DNA from: Prevotellaceae bacterium UBA7028
GTDB lineage: Bacteria; Bacteroidota; Bacteroidia; Bacteroidales; Bacteroidaceae
Direction of reading: 5' to 3'
Assembly: GCA_002494215.1 (NCBI GenBank)
Contig: DLBF01000142.1
Coordinates: forward strand, 1-12,344
DNA length: 12,344 nt
The number at the start of each line of letters is the position of its first letter. Positions within the stretch are counted from its first letter, which is position 1. A program made the translations under genes and the position numbers. The notes below the pieces were generated by a model. The model was not told the origin of the DNA. It worked only from the letters and a program-made list of their open reading frames with translations, and did not search any database. Shown one piece after another: positions 1 through 6,131 of this stretch.

Positions 1-75
1 TTCATCAAGAACTTCAAGAAGTACGAGGGCAACGAGGCTGGCAAGGCACTTGTAGCTGCTGGTCCAAAACTTTAA
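1..75 (+). CDS. pckA: ATP-dependent phosphoenolpyruvate carboxykinase, C-terminal end (partial)
   Basis: Only the last 24 codons and the TAA stop are inside the window; the frame is open to the left edge. The peptide starts FIKNFKKYEGNEAGKAL and ends VAAGPKL. It matches my memory of the C-terminus of the Bacteroidota ATP-dependent PEP carboxykinase, whose last residues follow the pattern AGKAL-AAGP. That enzyme interconverts oxaloacetate plus ATP with phosphoenolpyruvate, CO2 and ADP in the cytosol. In Bacteroidota it often runs in the CO2-fixing direction on the route to succinate. The call rests on a short peptide with no catalytic residues visible, so it is likely but not certain. The gene is convergent with the sigma factor unit and is followed by a hairpin at 89-115 and a terminator at 184-218. 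Confidence 0.72.
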   Translation, partial: FIKNFKKYEGNEAGKALVAAGPKL

Positions 76-88
76 GTTCTGGCCGAAA

Positions 89-115
89 GCAACTTCGCCC
101 TACAGGGGAAGTTGC
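89..115 (+). other. Hairpin just downstream of the pckA stop codon
   Basis: The arms GCAACTTC (89-96) and GAAGTTGC (108-115) are perfectly complementary. An inner CCCT/AGGG pairing (98-101 with 104-107) extends the stem past a single bulged G at 97, leaving almost no loop. No T-tract follows, so it does not look like a complete intrinsic terminator. A 3'-UTR stabilising hairpin or a processing site is possible. Confidence 0.5.
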
Positions 116-137
116 AGGTCCAAAGTTGTAATTAGAG

Positions 138-170
138 TTTAGACGCTAGACTTTAGGCGTTAGACTTTAG
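138..170. repeat. Heptanucleotide tandem repeat, nnTAGRC-type units
   Basis: The stretch divides into consecutive 7-mers TTTAGAC, GCTAGAC, TTTAGGC, GTTAGAC and a partial TTTAG. The core TAGAC or TAGGC recurs every 7 bases, and a 10-mer TAGACTTTAG repeats exactly 14 bases apart (147 and 161). It lies between the pckA stop codon and the terminator and is not coding. Confidence 0.7.
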
Positions 171-183
171 CAATAAAAATAAT

Positions 184-218
184 CAAGGGCTCACAGAAAT
201 GTGGGCCCTTGTTTTTTT
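184..218 (+). terminator. Intrinsic terminator, probably bidirectional
   Basis: An 11-bp stem is formed by 184-194 (CAAGGGCTCAC) and 201-211 (GTGGGCCCTTG), with one T-G wobble and a 6-base loop. Seven T residues follow at 212-218 on the plus strand, which would end pckA transcription. On the minus strand the stem is followed by an AT-rich run with five consecutive T residues (complement of 174-183), so it probably also ends the convergent sigma factor unit, whose last stop codon is at 229. Confidence 0.85.
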
Positions 219-228
219 CCTTGTTGCT

Positions 229-651
229 TTATCTTCCTGCTGCCAGCAACTCGTAGGGGATGTCATCGCAGAGCATAGAGCAGGCTTTCTGCTCTGGTGG
301 GGTTGACTCTTCTGATTCTGCCAGCATAGGCTTCTCGTACTTAGTGACGACACGCGTCTGATAGACGGTATCTCGAACGGTTTGCACCTGCATAATGGTA
401 TCATGCCTAATCTCTATGCTGTTGGCTGCCAGCTGTTGACTATTGGCTATTGGCATGTTGGCTGCTGGCATATTGGCATGAAGAGCAAAGCCAGCAAAGA
501 AACTGATAAGGCTGGCGGCAACACCCATAGCTGCTACCAATCCCCTGCTACGACGACGGGGCGTATGCCACGTCTCCACACTCATGCGACTTTCCACCTG
601 CTGACGCTGACGGCGAGCCGATTCTATTATATGTTCATTACTTATCTTCAT
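229..651 (-). CDS. Small single-pass membrane protein encoded with an ECF sigma factor (candidate anti-sigma or regulatory partner)
   Basis: The product has 140 residues. Residues 1-36 are polar and rich in Arg and Gln. One hydrophobic segment spans about 37-58, preceded by the basic PRRRSRG, which predicts the N-terminus in the cytoplasm. A low-complexity Ala/Asn/Met/Pro linker follows at 59-79, then a periplasmic tail with the DTIMQVQTVRDTVYQ pattern (84-98). The start codon lies inside the sigma factor gene (14-base overlap, 638-651), so translation is probably coupled. Topology and position fit an anti-sigma factor or sigma regulator, but I see no zinc anti-sigma motif (HxxxCxxC) and the cytosolic part is short. 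The function is therefore inferred from context only. The linker is encoded by a degenerate 7-bp repeat array (413-477). Confidence 0.75.
   Translation of the reverse strand: MKISNEHIIESARRQRQQVESRMSVETWHTPRRRSRGLVAAMGVAASLISFFAGFALHANMPAANMPIANSQQLAANSIEIRHDTIMQVQTVRDTVYQTRVVTKYEKPMLAESEESTPPEQKACSMLCDDIPYELLAAGR
413..477 (-). repeat. Degenerate heptanucleotide array inside the 140-residue membrane protein gene
   Basis: Read on the minus strand, the units are GCCAATAT, GCCAGCA, GCCAACAT, GCCAATA, GCCAATA, GTCAACA, GCTGGCA, GCCAACA and GCATAGA. Seven of the nine are 7 bases long and two are 8. The array stays open in frame and encodes residues 59-79, which show the imperfect peptide repeat ANMPA/ANMPI/ANSQQ directly after the membrane segment. 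Confidence 0.6.
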
Positions 652-1213
652 ATTCTTTCAGTTTTTTACGTATTATATTCATTGTTTTATGCAAACGGGA
701 TTTAACAGTTCCTGCAGGAACGCCTACAATCTCTGCCACCTGTGGAATGGTAAGTTCCTCCTGGTAATGCAGCGAGAAGATCTGGTGCAAAGGGGCAGGC
801 AACTCTGAGAGTACTTGTTGTAGAGCCTCATCCAGTACAGCAGCATCCAGTTCCACTTCAATCTGCTGTTCCGAAACAGGTTCGGCATCCAGGTTGGCCA
901 GCATTTGCGCCTCATACGCATTGCTCCTATAGTGGTTCCTGCAGATGTTATAGGCAATGGTAAATATCCAAGTGCTGACATCGCTGCCCTCCTGATAGCG
1001 GGTGCGTGCCTCGTAGGCCCTCAGGAACACATCGTGCGTAGCATCGGCTGCCATTTCCTCATCGCCACCCAACTGCATGAAGAAGAAGCCTTTCAACCTA
1101 CGGGCATAGCGGCGATACAGCTCCTCGAAAGCTGTATCGCTGCCTGCCGCAGCACGGGCCATTACCTGCTCATCACTCTGATGACGCAGGGGTCTTAAAG
1201 GGAAGACACTCAT
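638..1213 (-). CDS. RNA polymerase ECF sigma factor (sigma-70 family)
   Basis: The product has 191 residues, the usual length for an ECF sigma factor. Sigma region 2 spans about 26-97: FEELYRRYARRL (2.1), DATHDVFLRAYE (2.2, the core-RNAP contact) and STWIFTIAYNICRNHYR (2.3/2.4, -10 recognition). After a linker, region 4 spans about 129-185 and contains a helix-turn-helix (LTIPQVAEIVGVPAGTVKSR) for -35 recognition. No region 1.1 or 3 is present, as expected for this group. The ATG overlaps the TGA of the upstream 452-residue gene in an ATGA junction, and the 3' end overlaps the downstream membrane protein gene by 14 bases. The three genes are therefore almost certainly one translationally coupled operon. 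The signal and regulon cannot be read from the sequence. Confidence 0.93.
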   Translation of the reverse strand: MSVFPLRPLRHQSDEQVMARAAAGSDTAFEELYRRYARRLKGFFFMQLGGDEEMAADATHDVFLRAYEARTRYQEGSDVSTWIFTIAYNICRNHYRSNAYEAQMLANLDAEPVSEQQIEVELDAAVLDEALQQVLSELPAPLHQIFSLHYQEELTIPQVAEIVGVPAGTVKSRLHKTMNIIRKKLKEYEDK

Positions 1214-2568
1214 TCTATGGGGTCCGTTTTAATGAGTACTCGTATGTTGTGTTTAAAGAACTCGTTGCGCTTCCGCTTGTACGTTTCCTCATCATCATTC
1301 GGGTCTCTTTTGAAACCTAATTGTTCTCTGAACTCGTAGTGAAGTCCCCCATCCTCATAGAGCCCTATTGAATAAGCATTACCTCCAATGCCTTGGAACA
1401 AACATCCGTCCATCTTACTGAGGATATTAGTGAAAATACGGTTCAGCCACTTATAGCGCTCTGGATTATGCTTTTTGTAGTACGGCATCAGGTCGCTGAG
1501 TCCTAACAGGTAACAGAGCATCATGTCTTTAGTTGATTTCTGAGTAATCGTTCCCACTTCGCTTTCTGGCTCTGGATGAAACGACATTAGCATATGTTCC
1601 ATCAGATAGCGTTGCTCCACGTTGCGACGCTTTACCGCCCTATTGTCGTAGGGTTTTGCCGAATAGCGAATGGTCAGTCCCTCGTTATAAAGGCAGGCTT
1701 TCAACTCATCAGGAAAATTGATATGTTGGAAAAGTTGAATGTTGTGGAGAGACAGATAGACAGGCTGCTTGCTGTTTTCAAAGAAATAGCGCATGACGGC
1801 TGTTCTGTCTTTCATTGCTGAGGAGCGTAACTGCTTGTATATCTCATCGCTATAAGGAATACCTATGCGCCCAAACACCTCTTTCAGATAGTCCTTGCCC
1901 AAACTATTGTAACAGAGAATCTTGTCCTTATGCACGCCTAAAACATGTTGAAGAATGAGTTTGCCAACGATGTCGTCAGAACCACTTCCCAAATACACAC
2001 CATCTTTCTCCATGCCCTGCAGCTCGTTGTAGTTGTATTGCAGGATTTCTGCAGGGTATTGTCCGCTCTGGAAATATTGGGTAAGTACTTTGGTCAGACG
2101 CAGTGTATCATTCCGGCCAATAAGATAAGGTACCCACCACAAGTCATAATCGCTGGCAAGTGCATCTTTGGGCAGAACGGCAATGGCAGAATCGGCATCT
2201 GCCTTTGAACGCGCATCGCTACTGACGTATGCACAATAATAATAGGTATAGGTGCCTGGGATTGCCTGCTTCATACGTCCTACCACATTCAGTTGCTTAC
2301 GTAGCTCCTCTGCGGTCTGCCCGCTTCCCTTCTTCCAAAACCTTTGGTGGTACACTTTGGCTTGTTCCACTTCGCAGAGATTACGCCAGGCGTTTTCATC
2401 TTTTGGATGGTATTGAACGTAAGTGTTCCAGAATGCATACAAACTGTCCACCTTCAGCGAATCCCGAGGTTGAGTGAAAGATCGCCAGGAAACCTGTTCC
2501 GTTTCCTGTGCGCTAACGCCTGTCATAAAAAAAACCAATGCCAATAGTGCGATAAATGTTCTTTTCAT
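1210..2568 (-). CDS. Secreted protein of unknown function, first gene of the ECF sigma operon
   Basis: The product has 452 residues with a clear signal peptide (about 1-20, MKRTFIALLALVFFMTGVSA, cut before Gln21). No Cys follows, so it should be soluble periplasmic or exported. The N-terminal part (about 35-180) is helical and Trp/Tyr-rich and may be TPR-like. The segment at about 190-232 (VYLGSGSDDIVGKLILQHVLG, then HKDKILCYNSL and KDYLKEV), followed by QPVYLSL at 268-274, recalls the soluble part of Bacteroidota DUF2723 membrane proteins, where a NGDNDTFPLWYLQ-like motif precedes a conserved V-NLSLL. That similarity is from memory and weak. Its stop overlaps the sigma factor start (ATGA), so it is co-translated with it. 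It could be a sensor or a target of the sigma system. I do not recognise a named family with confidence. Confidence 0.82.
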   Translation of the reverse strand: MKRTFIALLALVFFMTGVSAQETEQVSWRSFTQPRDSLKVDSLYAFWNTYVQYHPKDENAWRNLCEVEQAKVYHQRFWKKGSGQTAEELRKQLNVVGRMKQAIPGTYTYYYCAYVSSDARSKADADSAIAVLPKDALASDYDLWWVPYLIGRNDTLRLTKVLTQYFQSGQYPAEILQYNYNELQGMEKDGVYLGSGSDDIVGKLILQHVLGVHKDKILCYNSLGKDYLKEVFGRIGIPYSDEIYKQLRSSAMKDRTAVMRYFFENSKQPVYLSLHNIQLFQHINFPDELKACLYNEGLTIRYSAKPYDNRAVKRRNVEQRYLMEHMLMSFHPEPESEVGTITQKSTKDMMLCYLLGLSDLMPYYKKHNPERYKWLNRIFTNILSKMDGCLFQGIGGNAYSIGLYEDGGLHYEFREQLGFKRDPNDDEETYKRKRNEFFKHNIRVLIKTDPIE

Positions 2569-2669
2569 ACTGTTGTTTCTCGTTTTTGGGTTTTCATGAC
2601 AGCATACACACGAAATGGCAAATCGTTCACGGAAAGGGAAAAAATTATTCTGTTCTACGTATAGTTAGA

Positions 2670-3137
2670 TTAGAGGCTATTAATTTTGTTGACTTTGATA
2701 TAGTTCGCGATATCAGCATCCTTGTAGAAACCACCAAGATGGATGACGCCATACTTGCATCCATCGAATTCAATAACCGTATCCTTGTAGCCACTTTCGT
2801 CTTCCCAAAGACGAACGGAGAAAGCTTGGTTCATAGCCATCTTCATGAAAAAGCTACCTTTTATTTTGATGACTTTGCTCGCTTTCTTTTTCTTGAAGTT
2901 CTTAATCTGCTCATACTCCTCAACAAATTGACGGATAAGAGAGACGGAATCTCCAAACTCAAAGGTTTCAGCCACTTTCACTTGTTTGGCGTCAGGGAAA
3001 GAATCCAACATATTCACAAACTCTATCGCAGAATTGTTCCTGAACTTCTGAAACAAACGTTCCAAATCTTGATTCTGTGCCCGCCCCACCATGGCGAAGG
3101 CTGCAAACAACGCTGCGATAATTGTTCGCTTAATCAT
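2670..3137 (-). CDS. Small secreted protein, possibly DUF4252-like
   Basis: The product has 155 residues with a signal peptide (MIKRTIIAALFAAFAMVGRA, cleavage before Gln21). The mature part begins with a predicted helix (LERLFQKFRNNSAIEFVNML), has a Lys-rich stretch at about 80-92, then alternating short strands, and ends NKINSL. Length, signal peptide and the opening pattern of a helix followed by a valine-rich strand resemble the Bacteroidota DUF4252 proteins, which I recall being encoded beside ECF sigma factors; the family assignment is tentative. It lies 101 bases upstream of the sigma operon on the same strand with no terminator between, so read-through into that operon is plausible. 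I see no Bacteroidota promoter consensus immediately upstream. Confidence 0.75.
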   Translation of the reverse strand: MIKRTIIAALFAAFAMVGRAQNQDLERLFQKFRNNSAIEFVNMLDSFPDAKQVKVAETFEFGDSVSLIRQFVEEYEQIKNFKKKKASKVIKIKGSFFMKMAMNQAFSVRLWEDESGYKDTVIEFDGCKYGVIHLGGFYKDADIANYIKVNKINSL

Positions 3138-3306
3138 GTGTTATACCTTAGTTTAAAATTAATACCTTCTATTTATTAGAACGTAGAAATGAGGAGAAAT
3201 GTTATATAAAGGGAGGAAACTTTAAGTTGTTTTAACGTTTTAGGATTATTGTCTTCGGCAGTTTATGGCTTACAATTTTGTTTGCTAAAATCGAAATTGC
3301 GCAAAG

Positions 3307-3477
3307 ATGTACCTCCACACGCGATGAGCTACGATGGCTATCGGCCTTACAGACAGGTACATGTTTGTCCGACATGTACCTTATATGTACCTTACATATA
3401 CCCCATTACCTAACATTTGCTCAGAAAAAAGGTACATGTTAGGTACATATCTGGTATATATCAGGCCAACATATACC
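3307..3477. repeat. Cluster of nine GGTAYAT boxes in both orientations
   Basis: The exact 7-mer GGTACAT occurs on the plus strand at 3356, 3431 and 3442, and on the minus strand (as ATGTACC) at 3307, 3374 and 3385. A one-base variant, GGTATAT, occurs on the plus strand at 3453 and on the minus strand (as ATATACC) at 3396 and 3471. Two boxes form a perfect 10-bp inverted repeat, AGGTACATGT at 3355-3364 with ACATGTACCT at 3372-3381, separated by 7 bases. Nine copies in 171 bases is far above chance. The role is unknown; protein binding sites or a folded transcript are options. Confidence 0.7.
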
Positions 3478-3628
3478 TACCCATTTCCTCGATAACAATC
3501 GGGCTTCAGCGTAATGATGGTAACATCTCGGATTATTTGAGTTATTTTAAAGATTCTTGACAATTCAAAAATGGCCCACAAAAGGCCGCTTTTTCCGCTT
3601 AACCAAGAAAAATATACTCCCCAGTTAG

Positions 3629-3664
3629 GGAATTTTTCCTGCCTAACGTGGCAGGAAAAATTCC
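3629..3664. repeat. Perfect 15-bp inverted repeat with a 6-base loop
   Basis: The arms GGAATTTTTCCTGCC (3629-3643) and GGCAGGAAAAATTCC (3650-3664) are exactly complementary and flank TAACGT. Neither side has a T-tract directly after the stem, so this is not a standard terminator. It abuts the heptanucleotide array starting at 3668. It may be a dispersed repeat element or one end of a degenerate small mobile element. Confidence 0.75.
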
Positions 3665-3667
3665 ATT

Positions 3668-3695
3668 GGACGTTGAACATTGAGCATTGAACATT
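3668..3695. repeat. Heptanucleotide tandem repeat, GAACATT-type units
   Basis: Four consecutive 7-mers read GGACGTT, GAACATT, GAGCATT and GAACATT, followed by a further G. The array is non-coding and sits 3 bases after the perfect inverted repeat. Confidence 0.72.
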
Positions 3696-3794
3696 GTCTT
3701 TAGAAAAATATTTACAGAGCAAGAAACGAGAGGCGTGGCAGGCTTTTGCTAAAGTATAAAGACCATTCCTAATAATCAGGAAAGTATGTTGGGA

Positions 3795-3829
3795 AAGAAG
3801 AAAAAACCGCCGTCTGAGGTTGACGGCGG
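3795..3829 (-). terminator. Intrinsic terminator of the DUF6057/PD40/FAS1 operon
   Basis: On the minus strand an 8-bp GC-rich perfect stem (complement of 3822-3829 and 3807-3814) has a 7-base loop and is followed directly by six T residues (complement of 3801-3806) and further T-rich sequence. It begins 14 bases after the stop codon of the FAS1 gene. Confidence 0.92.
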
Positions 3830-3843
3830 GTATATTTGCTCTT

Positions 3844-5973
3844 TTACCAGAGGTCTTCGGGCAGATCGGGATTATCGTAAACCTCCTTGGGGCAGAGTTC
3901 TATGTAATCCATATAAAGTTCCTTCTTGTCAGAATCCAGGACGCTCTTGAAACGCACGTAATAAGTCTTATTGGGATCCATGGTACCGCGCCAGATGATG
4001 CGGCGTGAGCAAACTGTATTGCCGCGCTCCCACTTATATGAGCCGCTGGCCACCGACTGGCTGGCCTTCATAAATCCGTTGTTACGCATCTTCTTGTCAA
4101 TCTCGGCATTGTATTCCTGGTCATCCGTATCCTGAACCGTGGCCGACTGTCCCCATAGCGCCTGAATACTCTTGGTAAGGTCAACAGGGATGCCTGCCAC
4201 AGGAAGGTTGTCCGGGTCGGAACCCACATACATCTGCACCACGCCTCGGGCTGCCGTAGCCAGCACCTTATAACGCAGCTCGTAGGTGCCGCGCTTGGGA
4301 ACATGCGGAAGGGTAAACATCACATCGTAACGACCCAGCCACTTATCCTCGTCGCCGTCGTAGTTCTCCCAACTGACATTATAGCCATTGAAGTGAATAA
4401 AGTGTGTATCCTCGCTCATGATGCTCATGTTGTTGAAGTAGCGATAGTACTTGTCGGTGGGAATATAGACATGATTGTACTTGTCGTCTGCCGAATCGGC
4501 ACGACGGATGCCGTTGGTCATGCTCTCGGGGAAGAGGGCAAAGCAATCGATACGAAGGCGCTCCTTGCCCAGATTATCGCGTGTGGCATTATTGAAAGCC
4601 AAGGGCGCATCTATGGGATAGATAATGGCATTTACCATATCGCTGATGATGGCTTCCTCACTTTCCTTCTGAATCAGACAGCCCACCTTATCACGGTCAC
4701 AGGAATTCTCGTGTCCATCGCCTGTACGCTCCCTGTTGATATTGGGGAAACGGTTCAGATAAACACCATGGCTCTCCTTACTCTCGAAGATTTTTATCAG
4801 CCTTTGCTTTCCCATTGTGGAATACCATTCCATAACTGGGATGGAGAGAACCTTGGTGGAACGTGAATAGCCCGTCTCGTTCCAATGGTACACCAACTTA
4901 TTGGCCTCTATCCGCATAGGCAGAATGTGGTAGTTGGTCCATTGATTCAGCACATTATCGGGGTTATGGTAATCGGCATCGTTGGTATAGACATCGTCCG
5001 AGAGGTACATCCTATTATCCATAATCCATTGCTGAATCAACTCCGGCACATTAGGCGCATGAGGATCGATGCCCTGGGCACGCCAATAGGAGTCGGGCTC
5101 GGCAAAGATGGTGAAGCCATACTTTCTATGCTCAGGAGACAGCGCATTAGAGGAGCTGCTGCCAGAGGCATCGGTAAAGCCGTGGCTCATATAAGCCTTC
5201 AGGTCGGGTATCTTACCCAACTGGTAAAGGGTCTCGTAGGTCTCGTCGCGGATAACAGAAAGCGTATCGAACAATCCGCACGCATGCAAGCACTTGGCCA
5301 TCACCAGGAATCCCTCCTGATCATTCTCGATAAGAAGTCTGAGATAACGGGCTGCAGACACATCATCGGGCGCTATCACCTTATGCGTCTGATGGATGAC
5401 TCCGTTTATAACAGGGATGTCAAGGTTGCGGGGATCAAGGGGACAGTCGCCACAAACGAAGATGGTGTCGTTGTCCTTAACGGTAGAGACATTCACCTTA
5501 TGGTCGAGCATATTGGAAAGAGCAATCTCTCCGTTGTTTACTTCGGGGAACCTGAATGTAAAGAAAACCTGCTCCTGCGTATCTCCGCCATCTATCACGC
5601 TATTATGGGCAATCACCTTGCGGATAGAGTCGAGCTTCACACTATCCGTAAAAGCATCCCACGAGGGGGAGGCAATCAGATCGTCATCGACAAGTTTCTG
5701 GAGATAAGCATCTATTGCTTTGTTGGTAGGCGCAAAGACCGTATAGTTACCTCTAGCCGAGAGCAACTGATACAAGGTGGTATTGCTCCTGCGACTAACA
5801 GGCACTTGTTTAAGTATCGAAATGTACTGGCTATAGTCGGCATGCGACTCAAGATAGCTGATAACAGTATGCTCCGAAAAGACGTACCGCGACGAAGTAT
5901 CAATACTCTCAGTACATGACGAGAGAAAAAGCAGAATAGCGGATGTAATGAATGCAAATTTAGATATTCTCAT
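3844..5973 (-). CDS. FAS1 (fasciclin) domain lipoprotein
   Basis: The product has 709 residues. The signal peptide ends in a lipobox (FLSSC, Cys20), so it should be lipid-anchored. A first FAS1 domain spans about 35-202, with the hallmark TVFAPTNKAI (78-87), an IRKVIAHNSVI helix (117-127) equivalent to the family YH motif, and the closing INGVIHQTHKVIAP (189-202). A second, divergent FAS1-like unit follows from about 205, with FTIFAEPDSYW (287-297) and NQWTNYHILP (343-352). The remaining half up to 709 is a Bacteroidota-type extension of unknown fold, with a probable beta-sandwich near the C-terminus. FAS1 domains mediate adhesion or glycan and protein binding; in Bacteroidota such lipoproteins often sit beside SusC/SusD genes, none of which is visible here. 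It is the last gene of the operon, 158 bases after the PD40 lipoprotein gene, and is followed by a strong terminator. Confidence 0.87.
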   Translation of the reverse strand: MRISKFAFITSAILLFLSSCTESIDTSSRYVFSEHTVISYLESHADYSQYISILKQVPVSRRSNTTLYQLLSARGNYTVFAPTNKAIDAYLQKLVDDDLIASPSWDAFTDSVKLDSIRKVIAHNSVIDGGDTQEQVFFTFRFPEVNNGEIALSNMLDHKVNVSTVKDNDTIFVCGDCPLDPRNLDIPVINGVIHQTHKVIAPDDVSAARYLRLLIENDQEGFLVMAKCLHACGLFDTLSVIRDETYETLYQLGKIPDLKAYMSHGFTDASGSSSSNALSPEHRKYGFTIFAEPDSYWRAQGIDPHAPNVPELIQQWIMDNRMYLSDDVYTNDADYHNPDNVLNQWTNYHILPMRIEANKLVYHWNETGYSRSTKVLSIPVMEWYSTMGKQRLIKIFESKESHGVYLNRFPNINRERTGDGHENSCDRDKVGCLIQKESEEAIISDMVNAIIYPIDAPLAFNNATRDNLGKERLRIDCFALFPESMTNGIRRADSADDKYNHVYIPTDKYYRYFNNMSIMSEDTHFIHFNGYNVSWENYDGDEDKWLGRYDVMFTLPHVPKRGTYELRYKVLATAARGVVQMYVGSDPDNLPVAGIPVDLTKSIQALWGQSATVQDTDDQEYNAEIDKKMRNNGFMKASQSVASGSYKWERGNTVCSRRIIWRGTMDPNKTYYVRFKSVLDSDKKELYMDYIELCPKEVYDNPDLPEDLW

Positions 5974-5994
5974 TTTGAATAGTTGGCGACCCCT

Positions 5995-6016
5995 CCCCGA
6001 CCCTCCCGAGGGAGAG
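5995..6016. repeat. C-rich/G-rich palindromic intergenic element
   Basis: A short element containing CTCCC (6003-6007), GA, GGGAG (6010-6014) lies 30 bases upstream of the FAS1 gene start. A related palindrome with 7-bp arms, CTCCCCT and AGGGGAG, occurs at 11568-11582 beside the secDF stop codon. Similar CCCCTCCC/GGGAGGGG elements are, as I recall, common between Bacteroidota genes. Confidence 0.45.
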
Positions 6017-6073
6017 GAATGTGGTTGGTGTAATTATGAAGGCTGCGTTTGAGCAAGCCCGACGCACAGCGTC

Positions 6074-6120
6074 AATTATGAATTATGAATTACGAATTAT
6101 GAATTATGAATTGTTAATTA
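6074..6120. repeat. Heptanucleotide tandem repeat, AATTATG units
   Basis: Consecutive 7-mers from 6074 read AATTATG, AATTATG, AATTACG, AATTATG, AATTATG, AATTGTT and a partial AATTA. An isolated AATTATG also occurs at 6032-6038, exactly 42 bases before the array. The array lies in the gap between the PD40 lipoprotein and FAS1 genes. The same unit recurs in the preceding gap of the operon (7732-7766). Confidence 0.85.
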
Positions 6121-6131
6121 AGAACTAAGGC

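Larger units (their letters stand above)
3138..3843. other. 706-base intergenic region without a convincing gene
   Basis: Between the 155-residue gene start and the FAS1 gene stop I find no ORF with protein-like composition. The region holds a cluster of GGTAYAT boxes (3307-3477), a perfect 15-bp inverted repeat (3629-3664), a heptanucleotide array (3668-3695) and a terminator (3795-3829). The 170 bases next to the 155-residue gene are AT-rich and would have to carry its promoter, but no clear TAnnTTTG box is visible there. Confidence 0.7.

Noticed and set aside
2556..3179. 207-codon plus-strand frame over the 155-residue gene
   Set aside because: It is antisense to a gene that has a signal peptide and sensible composition, and its own product is low-quality and has no signal or domain.
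3307..3477. CRISPR array or plasmid-type iterons
   Set aside because: The GGTAYAT boxes are only 7 bases, irregularly spaced and in both orientations, with no spacers of constant length and no cas or replication gene nearby.
3477..3722. 81-codon minus-strand frame in the intergenic region
   Set aside because: It translates straight through the 15-bp inverted repeat and the heptad array (NVQCSMFNVQ is the array in translation), so it is repeat-derived.
4885..5919. 344-codon plus-strand open frame inside the FAS1 lipoprotein gene
   Set aside because: It lies wholly antisense to a gene with clear FAS1 motifs. Long shadow frames are expected from the codon usage, and the peptide has no recognisable features.
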